Source of the DNA: Capitella teleta
Taxonomy: Eukaryota > Annelida > Polychaeta > Capitellidae
DNA: 64,000 nucleotides
Reading direction: 5' to 3'
Assembly (NCBI GenBank): GCA_000328365.1
Contig: KB292507.1
Coordinates: 209,103-273,102 of the forward strand
Shown here: positions 35,364 through 45,664 of the stretch, in pieces
How the letters are laid out: every line of letters starts with the position of its first letter
Position numbering within the stretch: position 1 is the stretch's first letter
The notes under the pieces: generated by a model
What the model was told of the DNA's origin: nothing
Database searches by the model: none
The model's input: the letters and a program-made list of their open reading frames with translations, nothing else
Position numbers and translations under genes: made by a program

Positions 35364-36035
35364 TCAGCAATGACAAGAACAGTTCGAAATCAACCTATGT
35401 AGAGTCCTATACCATCGACATTTGAATTTCTTTCCTTTCTTAGGATTGGCTGACCGCCAGTTGACGTCACCATATCCAACCAATAAGCGTTTTGATTTCC
35501 GGGTGTCATGGTAACGACGCAGTGAGACACAGCGCCATTGCAACACACGTATGCTGAGTGTTCCTCTCGGGCTGCATCGCATACCAGGAGGCCAAGAACA
35601 CGTCCCAATATTATCTCCCTGCACACAAGTCCCTTTTCGCAGCCATCTTGGCCAGAAGAGGACTCCTTTGTCTTGCCATGAGTATTCCACCGAGCACGAC
35701 GATAGTCTCAGTAGCATGTCCAATGTTTGCTCGTCACCGGTACCGTTCAAGTGATGTAATAATTCTTCTTTTTGTAGAGGCTCTGGTCCACTGTTGACCA
35801 CAATAGTCGACGTCATGTTCACTGGTGTCTCGTACGACATCCACTCAGACTGATAATCCGTATTGAGTCTTGCCAGAAGACGACCTGGGTTTAAATTATG
35901 TTTTCGAGGATAAAACTTCCGTAGCACTCCCTTAAAAGGCTGTTCACTCAGCAGTCCGTTCAGGGAGCGGTCACTCCTTCTTTCAACAGTAAACCCAAAA
36001 GAAATGGCCAACCAAACAAGCGCAATCAAATGCAT
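35364..36035 (-). CDS. noggin-like secreted BMP antagonist
   Basis: A single-exon gene of 223 residues, close to the length of vertebrate noggin, which is also intronless. Residues 1-15 (MHLIALVWLAISFGF) are a signal peptide. The C-terminal half is a noggin cystine-knot domain: CSVEYSWQDKG, FWPRWLRKGTC, CSWPPGMRCSP, LQWRC and a terminal RLISNCSCHC, matching noggin's CPVLYAWNDLG, FWPRYVKVGSC, CSVPEGMVCKP, LRWRC and ISECKCSC. All nine cysteines expected of the family are present. About 34 residues, rich in Arg/Lys, separate the fifth and sixth cysteines where vertebrate noggin has about 7; domain insertions are known in the invertebrate noggin-like group, so orthology to true noggin is open. 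Noggins bind BMP dimers outside the cell. I chose this ATG over an in-frame one at 36116, because the latter lies upstream of a TATA box. Confidence 0.9.
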   Translation of the reverse strand: MHLIALVWLAISFGFTVERRSDRSLNGLLSEQPFKGVLRKFYPRKHNLNPGRLLARLNTDYQSEWMSYETPVNMTSTIVVNSGPEPLQKEELLHHLNGTGDEQTLDMLLRLSSCSVEYSWQDKGVLFWPRWLRKGTCVQGDNIGTCSWPPGMRCSPRGTLSIRVLQWRCVSLRRYHDTRKSKRLLVGYGDVNWRSANPKKGKKFKCRWYRTLHRLISNCSCHC

Positions 36036-36092
36036 CGCTGCTATAACTGGAGCACTTCTCGTTGAAATGCAATATTGACGGAACCCATACCA

Positions 36093-36100
36093 AATATATA
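36093..36100 (-). promoter_or_regulatory. TATA box of the noggin-like gene
   Basis: TATATATT on the minus strand, 58 bases upstream of the chosen ATG at 36035. Further upstream on the same strand are CAGGTG and CACGTG E-boxes and a GATAAGG word. These are sequence matches only. Confidence 0.5.
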
Positions 36101-36124
36101 CAGCGCGGTAAAGCAAACATCACC

Positions 36125-36905
36125 TGTCTTTCTGAGGACCCAAAACGGCGTTGATTTGGCCAGGCCACGTGCCTTATCAGCACATATTGGCTGCCGACTC
36201 TTCACCGCTTGGAGTGCCTTTTCAGGGTTTTTTTTTCTCCAGGTGGAATGGGGTTGTAGAATACAAAGTAGGTAAACCCATATACCTGAATTCCATCCAT
36301 TGCAGCTTTACCTTTTATATATAACTGTATAAAATTTCTCTTATTAAATAAAAATCCCATTTTGAGTAATGTATACATGTATCTCCTGCATGCCTGCATG
36401 TTTCGGTAAAAACTTCGATTTTACTCTGATTTACGATTCAGTTGAATTCCCACATAGCAACTGAAATATCTTATGAATTAAATTCCCACACAGAGTGAAG
36501 TTTCCACGCTCTGAGGTCCACCCATAACTCACTCTGAAACATCAATCATACTGCTGACCATCGTTATGCGTAACACACAATGGCCCAATTAAGTTAAGGT
36601 TTTTTAATTCATCGCTTAAGGCAGCAAACCATGAGACTAAAACTGCAATACAATGGAACCTGAAGACTGGTTTCAGGTTGTTGTTAAGTTAAGCATCTAA
36701 GACCAAACCCATGACAATGAATCTATCGACTTAAATATTTCACAAGGAACATCTTGATATCCCAGGTGTGCTCTCTTGTTGCCTTCTGTTGTCTGGGTTA
36801 ATTTATTTGCGGACATCGGCTGCATACCTAAGTTGATGGCCAAAAGCCGGACGCACCAATTATGCATATAGCGACATTCTAGTCACATACCGTTTTAATT
36901 GTCCT
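36125..36905. other. divergent intergenic region between noggin-like and GYGQ genes
   Basis: About 780 bases separate the two divergently transcribed genes. I see the two TATA boxes at its ends and nothing recognisable in the AT-rich middle. Confidence 0.5.
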
Positions 36906-36913
36906 CATTCGTT

Positions 36914-36919
36914 TATAAA
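36914..36919 (+). promoter_or_regulatory. TATA box of the GYGQ-repeat gene
   Basis: TATAAA, 44 bases upstream of the ATG. A start about 30 bases downstream would leave a 5' UTR of only about 15 bases. A strong TATA fits a highly expressed, tissue-specific secretory gene. Confidence 0.6.
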
Positions 36920-36957
36920 GACAACCATATTCTCTAAGGAGCAATTTCATTACGACC

Positions 36958-38114
36958 ATGAACAAAATAACTTCTTTGGCGCTTTTGTTGGTGGGCAGCC
37001 TTCTGGTTGGCTTATGGTGGGTATACTCTTAGTTAATTGTTCAATAAACTGAACTAAAATGTACTATAATAATATATTTTCAATTGCCTCGATTTGAGGG
37101 ATATTGTGACATACTTAGTAATCAACATGTATAAGCTTTGCCGAATTATCGAGCGTATCAAACTCTTTGCTTAATTTCAAGTATTATGTTCAAATATTAT
37201 TATTGCTTTTCAGCTTGGGAGATGGGTATGGATACAAACCGAAGAAGAAGTCGTATCGAAAGCCTATGAAGAGCTATGGATACCAGAGCAAAGGATATGG
37301 AAAACCAAACAAGGGATATGGATCACAGCAAAAGTCCGTAGGCTATGGTCAACCCAGTCAGAGTTATGGTCAGAGTAACAATCAAGGTTATGGCCAGTCA
37401 AGCCAAGGATATGGAATGGCCAGCCAAGGCTATGGCCAGAGCAGCAATCAAGGTTATGGACAAGCTAGTCAAGGCTATGGGCAGGAATCCAGCAAAGGCT
37501 ATGGGCAGGAATCCAGCAATGGTTATGGCCAAGCCAGCAATAAAGGGTACGGACAATCCAGTCAAGGCTATGGACACGAGACCAGCCAAGGGTATGGCCA
37601 GAGCATCGATCAAGGTTATGGTAACAGCAACCAAGGCTATGGACAAGAAAGCCAAGGATATGGTCAAAGCAGCCAAGGATATGGACAGCAGGCCAGCCAA
37701 GGCTATGGCCAGAGCAGTAATCAGGGATATGGTCAAAGCGATAAAGGATATGGTAACAGCAATCAAGGCTATGGTCAAAGCAGCCAAGGATATGGTCAAA
37801 GCAACCAAGGATATGGTCAGGCTAGCCAAGGATATGGTCAAAGCAACCAAGGATATGGTCAGGCTAGCCAAGGATATGGTCAGGCTAGTCAAGGGTATGG
37901 TCAAAGCAACCAAGGCTACGGTCAAAGCCACCAAGGATATGGTCAAAGCAGTCAAGGATATGGTCAGGCTAGCCAAGGCTACGGTCAAAGCAACAAAGGA
38001 TATGGCCAAGCTAGCCAAGGATATGGTAACCAAGGCTATGGTCAGAGCAGCAATAAAGGCTATGAAAGCAGTAATCAGGGTTATGGCCAACCTCAAAAGA
38101 GTTACGGACATTAG
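36958..38114 (+). CDS. secreted Gly-Tyr-Gly-Gln-Ser repeat protein
   Basis: Two exons, 36958-37016 and 37214-38114, joined in phase 2 across a 197-nt intron (TTATG|GTGGGT ... TTTTCAG|C), give 319 residues. Exon 1 encodes a signal peptide ([20 protein letters not shown]). A short basic segment with [15 protein letters not shown] follows, then about 270 residues of tandem GYGQ-(S/A/E)-(S/N)-Q units, 7-9 residues each, with about 28 exact GYGQ copies. Apart from the leader there is no cysteine or tryptophan. Composition is Gly, Tyr, Gln, Ser and Asn, like structural secretions (adhesives, byssus-, silk- or shell-matrix-type proteins) and like the prion-like domains of FUS/EWS, but this one is exported. 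Tyrosines could be oxidised or cross-linked. No catalytic domain. Long frames on the other strand and in the +1 frame are shadows of the repeat. Exact role is unknown. Confidence 0.85.
37320..38100 (+). repeat. coding tandem repeat (GYGQSSQ units)
   Basis: Units of 21-27 nt coding for GYGQ plus three to five residues. Neighbouring units at 37790-37990 are nearly identical (GGATATGGTCAAAGCAACCA and GGATATGGTCAGGCTAGCCA alternate), showing recent unit duplication or conversion in the 3' half, while the 5' half is more varied. Length polymorphism is expected. Confidence 0.9.
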
Positions 38115-38250
38115 TGACTTTACACGATGTAATGTAAATATAAAATTATGTCTATCTGGATCCTCCACGCCACCCTCCTTTCTCCATTAAACCAACAACA
38201 CTGACTGTGATATCATCTCGCAGAACTATTCCTTTGCTTTAATCTGTTGA

Positions 38251-38256
38251 AATAAA
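38251..38256 (+). terminator. polyadenylation signal of the GYGQ-repeat gene
   Basis: AATAAA 137 bases after the stop codon at 38112-38114, within TTGAAATAAAATTTTC. Confidence 0.65.
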
Positions 38257-38264
38257 ATTTTCAT

Positions 38265-39555
38265 AACAATTGAAACACTGTCGTTTGCTAAATCCACGAA
38301 TGCTGATAGAATGGAAGTTCAGCAAGCAGAATAATTGAATAAAGGTTCATTGGATTCAGGCACAATAAGCCAGAATGTATGACAGTTAAGAAGAAACCCT
38401 GACAGCCTTTAGATTATAGACTCACAGGGTGTTAATTATTGCCAACACAACTTTTGGTAGGCTCAACATTGTGTAATTTGTATTATTGGAAATGAAAGTA
38501 AGATTAAAGCATTTTAGCATTATTAGTACAAGGGCCAATGAGTGATACGTGGCGTCTGGTGCATTCTATTATTTAGCTGCCGACTCTGAGCCGATAACAC
38601 CTTGCGGACGGGATAATCAACGCATACTCTTCTGCTTTGCTTAATTGAAACCCACGTCGAGTCGACCGAGAAAGACTACAATGCATTCTCTTAAGTTGTA
38701 TCCGTCGGCGAGAAGGCACTCTATTGTCATGTTCTTCCAGTAACCCCATCTAATGAGATCTAATTCTATGATTTCTTGATTTCTCCTTCGTGTAAGAGAT
38801 TCAGTTATCCTTCTTCACTTTACATGACTTCTTCAACGTGTGAGCATCTACTGGCGACACTGCACTATACCACCAGCTACGCCGCGTTCGACCTGCACAG
38901 TGCCTACTCCTCGTCTTAACACATCACTCATGCGTGAGAGCTCACCGCTGAATCGATCCAGAAGTAGACGCATCAAAGTATCCTGGACGCCACCTCAGCT
39001 TGTTCGAGGCTATCAACTGATGTACCTAGGAACTGTCATGTGATCTGTGGCTCAGCAACGGGCCAGTGTTAATCGTCTGGCGAGTGTCCAAGAAAGTGCC
39101 TGAAAAATGAAGAACTCTTTTCTCCAATGAAAAACCAAGGATTAGCCACCACGCACCAGTGGCGATCAGGAGGAAATCCCACCCAGGGTTTTGTACATTA
39201 AATGACGTCATATCCTGTTCTCTTCATGCCCACTCGCACGCAGCCTTTGCACACAGAACTTTTGTTTCGCTGGATTTTTGTGATCCATTTGCTGCATACA
39301 CCATTTTATTTATTCTACAAGTGATAATAATTATCGTTTTACCATTGGTATGTGTGAAGATTAAACGGAGTGGTGTAATGATTATATTATTGGATCACCG
39401 GCACTGGTATCTCTTATTGCTAATCCTGATTTTAGAGCCTTAAACCAGAAGCTCAGATTTCAGGGTTAAGGTATACTTCATTTTCGTCCCCGTGGGTAAC
39501 TTTAGATATACCTTTATGTCAACTCAAATATGCTAAATTTTCATGCCTAGTTCAA
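38265..39555. other. spacer before the LTR element
   Basis: No gene supported. Short open frames at 38840-39043 and 39159-39443 have no domain or splice context. Confidence 0.55.
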
Positions 39556-39562
39556 TACTAGG

Positions 39563-39713
39563 TGTAGTAATCACGAAAACGTGGTTGCAGAAAAGACAAT
39601 CTTTAATTATGATCGAAGGGTTTATATACAAGATTGAACGGTGAAACGGATGACAGAGAGCTATTTACAATGAGATGAGCGAGAGTCGCTAATTACATGA
39701 ACTGATCACTACA
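39563..39713 (-). repeat. 3' LTR of the LTR element fossil
   Basis: 151 bp, TGTAGT...ACTACA. About 95 percent alike to the other LTR apart from two small gaps. Flanked outside by CTAGG. Confidence 0.85.
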
Positions 39714-41141
39714 TCCCCTCTGTCGGGAAGAAAAGTGAGTGCAAAATAGATAACAGGAACAAAACATAGTTACAAAATAAAGTATGCACAATTTGAAAGT
39801 CTCTTATCCCGGCCGGAACCGGTCGGGCGTGCGGGCGGCTGACTCTTCGAGTCCTTGTGACGACTTCATGCGGATGCTGTGCTGTTGGAACTTGTTCTGG
39901 CGTCTGTTCGGGTGTCTCTGTGGACTGGTCTTCGATGCATGTCCCGGTTGCTTGGTAGGCGTGGTCTGTGTTTTGGCAGTCATGCAGGTTAACTGGTCGC
40001 CAGAATATGCAGTCAATATCTCGTTGCTCGTCTGATCAAAAATGCTGCCAGGGTCGGTATCTCCGAACATCTGTCGGAACGTTCTCATGGGCAATGCATT
40101 GGCGTTTGCACCAGTGTCCAGCTTCACTTTGAGTGTACTTTGACCGATTCTTGGTATCTTGACATCGATCTTGGTAATTGGTAATTGCTTTGTCATGGTT
40201 TACCGCGTACACGTACTTGCCATGCAGCGTTGCATCGTTGAATCCCTTGTATCCGTCCGGGGGCTGCTGAGTCTCTGTATCACTGTCACGAGAGGGGAAT
40301 TCTCGCTTGAATCCGTTGTAGCCGTCCGTGACTTGCTGTGTGACGTCATGGAAGGATGCTGCTGAGTTGTGTCTTGGAGTTCGTGGATAGCTGCTGGTGG
40401 TTGACTGTTGCTTTGCTTTTCGGCAGAACTTCTGCCAGTGTTCCATGCGATGACAGTACCCGCATTCTGATGCGTATGCAGGGCATTCGCGAGGGGGGTG
40501 TGTGCGGCCACAGTTAAGACACTCTCGGGTGGTTTGTCCTGGATTGGCTGCCTTCTCTCTGGATGGAGGGATGCGTCCCATATGGTCAATGCAGCTCGTC
40601 GTCTGGTTCATTGCCTGCAGCTGTTCCACTCCTTTGGTAGCAGCCTCATGCTGACGCCCCAGGCTGATTGCGTTTGTGAGGGTGAGATCACTGTCTTTGC
40701 CTAACAGCTCTGTGCGAAATAATTCGAGGTGGGTGCCTGCAATAATTAACTCAATAATTCGTTCTTGCAATTGGTCGTAGCTGAATTCACATCGAAGCGC
40801 CTGTCATCATCGAGGCTCTCATGCACCTATATGCTGGCGCATCTTCATTAGCATCAGCCTTTGGATCCGAAAGTTGAGGTTGACGCGCAAGTGACCCTCG
40901 AAGAATGTCCATATCTTCTCTGGGTTCTTCTGTGAGCCCTGATGCGTGAAGGCGACGGAGGCTTTCATCTCCGAGCCCAATCTTGATTTTCCTGGCGATT
41001 TTAGTCGGGTCTGTAATTTCATTGTCTTCGCAGACGAAGTTCATCTTCTGTTTGAAGAAGCGGAACAGCTCGGCAGCGTCGGCGCCGCCGTCGGGCCATT
41101 CCATCTGTGGGTACTTCGACATGATCCCACCGCTGCCACCA

Positions 41142-41301
41142 TGTAGTAGTCACGAAGACGTGGTTGCAGAAAAGACAATCTTTAATTATGATCGAAGGGT
41201 TTATATACAGGATTGAACGGTGAAACGGATGACAGAGGAGAGAAAGCTATTTACAATGAGATGAGCGATAGAGTCTATAATTACATGAACTGATCACTAC
41301 A
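41142..41301 (-). repeat. 5' LTR of the LTR element fossil
   Basis: 160 bp, TGTAGT...ACTACA, followed outside by CTAGG. At about 150-160 bp the LTRs are very short for a retroelement. Confidence 0.85.
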
Positions 41302-41306
41302 CTAGG

Positions 41307-42110
41307 GAAGCTTTGCCTGTGATCGCGTCCAATCAGCGTTATTGACACCTTCTCGAAGTTGACAGCAATTAAGCGGTTCTTAAGAGTAACTCCCAAATTC
41401 CATTTATCCTTGCAATAGGTGTGAAAACAACGATGCATTTCTTTGTGGTCGGCATTTTTTAAAGACATAGAATGATAACAGAAACCTACAAAGCGTTTGT
41501 GATCTTTTTAAATCCGCAACATCAGAGAAAATTTGACAGGCACACAAGACTTCAAAGGGGGTGGATTCTTGGTATATTAATGAGCAGAGGGCAGTATTGG
41601 GTCATCATTTGGTCTCTGTACATACACTCGTCATGACTATGAAAAGAAAACCCAACTCGACTCAGTTTTTTTCCATGCTTGATCCATGTTACTATATCTT
41701 GAAGGCTCTATAAGTGATTTCGACGGTCCCTTGAAATTCGTCATTTCGAGATTACACTGCATAATGAAAAGAGGTCTAGTGATGCACATGTATTACATGT
41801 AATACAGTAACCAGGAGAAAAAAAGAAATGTAGTGAAGCAGTTTGAATGAAATACACTCCCTGGGATTAAAGTTTAAACTTCCCAAGATCAACATGGACA
41901 CAACGTCAAGAGTGGAATAAGGTACATAAATATCAATTTGTATCATGGCTCAAGTGAGTGAGAATTGTGTCAGATAAATCCTTTTTCTTGGTGGCTATTA
42001 TAGCAGCCTGTTGAACAGTTGAGTACTGAGTGATATGTCTATATGTCTATCTGTTCACTGAATTCAACTTTTCAAGACTCCAAAAACTGAAAGAGCAATA
42101 GTCTTGGGAA
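41307..42110. other. spacer
   Basis: No gene or clear repeat recognised. Confidence 0.55.
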
Positions 42111-42119
42111 CCAGACTAA

Positions 42120-42270
42120 CTCGAAAATGAGTTTTGTTCTTTGGAGAGCTTTGTGGATTTGTCCGAAGAGGATTTGATTGAAATTTTGTCTGACGAGAGA
42201 CTCGCAGGGAATGAACACCATGTCTTCCATTCTGTGATTCGATGGGAAACAGATCTTGCAAAGCGGAAGC
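42120..42270 (+). pseudogene. BACK-domain fragment of a BTB-Kelch-type gene
   Basis: Open frame between a stop at 42117 and a SINE-like repeat reads NEFCSLESFVDLSEEDLIEI, then LSDERLAGNEHHVFHSVIRW, then ETDLAKRK. It matches the part of the BACK domain in KLHL proteins where FLxLSxExLxxLLSsDxLxVxSExxVFxAVxRWV is typical. There is no BTB or Kelch sequence in the neighbourhood and no clean splice sites around it. It is most likely a stranded fragment of a gene in a large lineage-expanded family, though a single retained exon cannot be excluded. Confidence 0.55.
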
Positions 42271-42286
42271 GGCGTATATATATTAG

Positions 42287-42378
42287 TGCACCACGTTCCC
42301 ACCGCTTTACCGATACGCTTGATTGCGTGCCGGGGTTTCGATGCCCATGCGTGGTCTAACTGTTATACTAGGTCTATG
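42287..42378 (+). repeat. tRNA-like dispersed repeat R3, copy 1
   Basis: About 90 bases shared with 44851-44956: GCACCACGTT, CCGCTTTACCGAT, TGCGTGCCGGGGTTTCGA, GCCCATGCGTGGTCTA and TACTAGGTCTATG. GGGGTTTCGAxGCCC resembles a B box with one extra T. It follows directly on the BACK fragment. Confidence 0.65.
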
Positions 42379-42379
42379 C

Positions 42380-44845
42380 ATTTACCCATCATTTTGATAC
42401 TGATGTCTCACTCACTCTGTGTTTGGTCTGCTTCACTATCAACTACATATAATATTATTCGCCAAAACACTCTGATAAGATGATTCATAACATACAGTCA
42501 TACTAATAATCACTATACGCAAGTTTCTCTTCTTTAAATATGTTCAACAGGTATAACTAGAGCATGAAAATGTCGCTATCCTGCACGCACTGCCTCATTA
42601 TTGATTGTACCTTGCGGAGGATGAAGTGATAACAGTTTGATTTGATGGCCTGTGCGTATGCATTTTACTCTGCTCAATGCCTATTCCTGTATGATATGAC
42701 GGCTTGTCATATACTGATTATACTTAGTGCATCATATACATTTTTTTTTCATTTTCTTTTATGATTATCGGTCCGTTCCTTGTCTCTGTATTAAATGATA
42801 ACTATATAGTTTCCAATAAGCTAATTGTGACTTGAATAACATGATTTTTCATTTTATAATTTTCATTTTATTTGTTAAAAGTGAAAGACAGTACAGCTAG
42901 TACAAATAAATAAAGATTTGAATCATTTAAGAGAAATAACAGTGTTATATATGTATTTAAACTTTATTTCGACATGAACCCTCGCACTGCAAAGAGACGC
43001 TGTCGTTCGCAAAATCATATTGCTGATCAGCAAACGGGGGAAGCCTTTTCGGGACTAAATGTTACTATAAATAGCAGCCAATGAGTTACCACCTGTCAAC
43101 GGTGTGTGTCTGTGTCATTTTATACATATATGACCAGGGCAGAGATATGATAAGATAATTATAGATAAAGCATTGTATTGTAATTTTGGCCTCACGGATG
43201 GATTAAGTCATCCGGATGCGTTAGATTGTTGAGTTATTTGCAAACACGAAGTTTCACATGTTATCCAGCTGGGTTAGATTGTTGAGTCAAGGAAATAATT
43301 ACGAAATATCGCGAGATATCGCGAAATATCGCGAGTTATTCACTCAACTCTCACACTCAAGTCTCACGAAATTAAAGAGCTATTCATATATCCAGCAAAT
43401 ATGCATCTAAATAGTTTTTATTAATCTGGGTCATTTATGGAAATGTTGTTTTCAGGCAGTTTCTAAAGACTTATTGAGCAGTTCATGCGTTACAAATCGT
43501 TTTAATAGGCTTTATTTTTTATTCAAGCGGATCATGAGAGTTCATGGCAACTTTAAAATTGTGAAATGTAATCTTTGAATAACGTTGCCGATTTCTTGTC
43601 CTTTTAATCATTTGTTTCACACTGATTAGCCAAGCAAGGCCATGCCTGAAGCATCGTGTTATTATATTATGTGCACATGTCCTTATGCTGAGGCTATGCA
43701 TTCAGACGACGATCATAACGCATTGGCCCATTCGTGGTTACTAAATCAGTTACTTAGTAATACTATTTGAGGTGTTATTGTGTGCAAGTCATTATACAAA
43801 ACATAAGAACTTTATCAAACGACTCAATAATTATCACGAGAGTATGCTTAACAACACCAACGCAATTGACAGGAAACAGATAACCCATTTTTGTTAATCC
43901 CCCTGTTTCAGTTGGATTTTGATTCTAAATAGTCTTGCTCTGACCCAACGATGTTGAAGCATTAAAAGTACCGCCTTGTAACGACGTAATCCAGTGGTTA
44001 ATATATAAATTACTGTACCGTTTAATTAGTCGCTCATATGACTATTTCATAGATTCGGTTTGTTGGAGGAAAGCCTCTGACAAACTTTGTGAGGCATTGA
44101 TAATTTTGCACTGTACAATTAATTGAATAGATGAAGTCCCTGTGCCTTTGTTTAAGGTTGCAACATAGCAATCTCAAATCTGGTCGTTTGCAAATTAATT
44201 GCAATGAGGCCTATGGATTTATCACCAATAAAGCACCAACTTCCGAGATACTGAGCTTTGTTTTGAAAATAAAATGTTATACATGTACTTTCTTCACTTC
44301 TCTAGCGGCGCGCCATTGAATCGGCGTTGAAAGCTGATGAATGAAAACGACATAGCTTTGAAATCCGAAGGCTGTCTATTGCCCTGCGGAGAGTTATCAA
44401 ACATAAGCTACGCTACATTAAGTAAAATGCCCTTGGGGGGAAGCATATGCCAAATTTCCTACCATTTTTTAACCACACATTTTTTGATTCATCACATCGC
44501 ACTATTTAGTGACTCAATATTACCGTCAACATACTGTTAAACTTGATTTGTGACTGAGTGAATATTACTAGCGAAATTCATAGGTATTTCTAATCAATTG
44601 TTCATGTCATTTAAGTATTCAAATAAAGCTAAATATCCTCCATCTCGACCTCTTTCGTCTCTATTGTACTTTTCTTCTGCATTGAAAAGTCCTTTGATTA
44701 TATAACTCAACCAGATGCACTTCCAATTAACACTCTTCCCTGCTTTTGAGACTTCTGGATCAAATCATAATGCATAATTCTAAAAAAAATCTACTTGTAT
44801 GTGAAAGAACTTTAAGTCAAAGCCTACTTCAACGGCGGAACGAAA
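42380..44845. other. AT-rich spacer
   Basis: No gene supported. A short cluster of CGCGA words (TATCGCGAGATATCGCGAAATATCGCGAG, seen in parts around 43308-43338) is a small palindromic repeat. The rest is featureless. Confidence 0.5.
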
Positions 44846-44850
44846 TGCCT

Positions 44851-44956
44851 TTGCACCACGTTTCCGCCGCTTTACCGATGCGCTTGGCTGCGTGCCGGGG
44901 TTTCGAGGCCCATGCGTGGTCTATCTGTACTAGGATCTACATGTACTAGGTCTATG
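44851..44956 (+). repeat. tRNA-like dispersed repeat R3, copy 2
   Basis: Second copy of the repeat at 42287-42378, same orientation, with a GATCTACATGTACTAG stretch added near the end. B-box-like GGGGTTTCGAGGCCC is better preserved here. Confidence 0.65.
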
Positions 44957-45244
44957 GACCAGGGAACCAGTGAAGCTGCTAAATTGACGTTAGTGCGTTA
45001 TGATTCAAGCTAGGAAATCGCCTTGGTTATGGTTCGCCATTCGGATCAAGGTTACAGTTTTATATTGTTGACCCAATGCATAAAATGTATCACCAAAAAT
45101 GTGACTGATTAATTATTTAATGAATTAATGATCGAATAATATTTAATCCTACTTTATCAACTAAATAAATAGATTAATGAGGTCATCACACTCTTTTCTA
45201 CACAACACGAAATTTTTAAAACCTCAATCAGGTGTGTATACTAA

Positions 45245-45614
45245 AAATCGCTATTTGTTGTTTTAAAATTATCTTCAATGAATCAATTGCTGCAGATGAG
45301 AACTGATTCTTAAAGATCTTGTCGTACTTTTGGCTCCAAATCATCACTCAAAAAAATCGTAATCTAAAGGTTGTAGATTCATGCCACTGATAATTCCCAC
45401 TTTGCTGCTAAAAATCTGTCAATTTGTTGTTGCTCTCGATCTTAAGCCGTGATTATTGATAACCGGAAGTATTTAGTTGCTTTGAATCTCGTCGCGATCA
45501 TAACGAACTTCGACAACATTATACCAATGTGAGCGATCAATCCATGCTATATATAACATGGATTGATCGCTCACATAAGTACATGTATAATGTAGTCGAA
45601 GTTCGTTATGATCG
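45245..45614. repeat. dispersed repeat R2, copy 2, as a foldback beside a gap
   Basis: 45245-45547 is the reverse complement of the R2 repeat at 27179-27520. At 45547 the sequence turns back on itself: 45495-45546 (CGATCATAACGAACTTCGAC ... CAATCCATG) is mirrored by 45557-45614, differing by one base and a six-base gap, around a ten-base AT loop. The second arm is cut by the assembly gap. So two R2 copies meet head to head. Confidence 0.8.
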
Positions 45615-45664
45615 NNNNNNNNNNNNNNNNNNNNNNNNNNNNNNNNNNNNNNNNNNNNNNNNNN
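45615..45664. other. assembly gap (50 N)
   Basis: Exactly 50 ambiguous bases immediately after one arm of a foldback, a structure that commonly halts assembly. Confidence 0.99.

Larger units (their letters stand above)
39563..41301 (-). mobile_element. small Ty3/gypsy-type LTR element fossil
   Basis: A 1,739-bp element on the minus strand with 5-bp target duplications CTAGG at 39558-39562 and 41302-41306. It has short LTRs (TGTAGT...ACTACA), a primer-binding-site-like TGGTGGCAGCGGTGGGA just inside the 5' LTR and a purine-rich tract just inside the 3' LTR. Parts readable inside are a Gag with a capsid-like region, a zinc knuckle region (CLNCGRTHPPREC and a second Cys/His cluster), and the beginning of an aspartic protease (VKLDTGANANAL). 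The remainder of pol is not present. It is broken, with few breaks in what remains. The LTRs differ at only a handful of sites plus two small gaps, so the insertion is fairly young. It is probably a non-autonomous or internally reduced member of a larger family. Metaviridae placement rests on the Gag and protease style and is an inference. Confidence 0.8.

Noticed and set aside
36036-36116. Upstream in-frame ATG for the noggin-like protein
   Set aside because: It would place the start codon upstream of the TATA box, and the signal peptide begins cleanly at the downstream ATG.
37398-38190. Long open frames antisense to, and in the +1 frame of, the GYGQ-repeat gene (256 and 281 codons)
   Set aside because: They are produced by the repeat periodicity; neither has an independent start context or domain, and the GYGQ frame has the signal peptide and splice sites.
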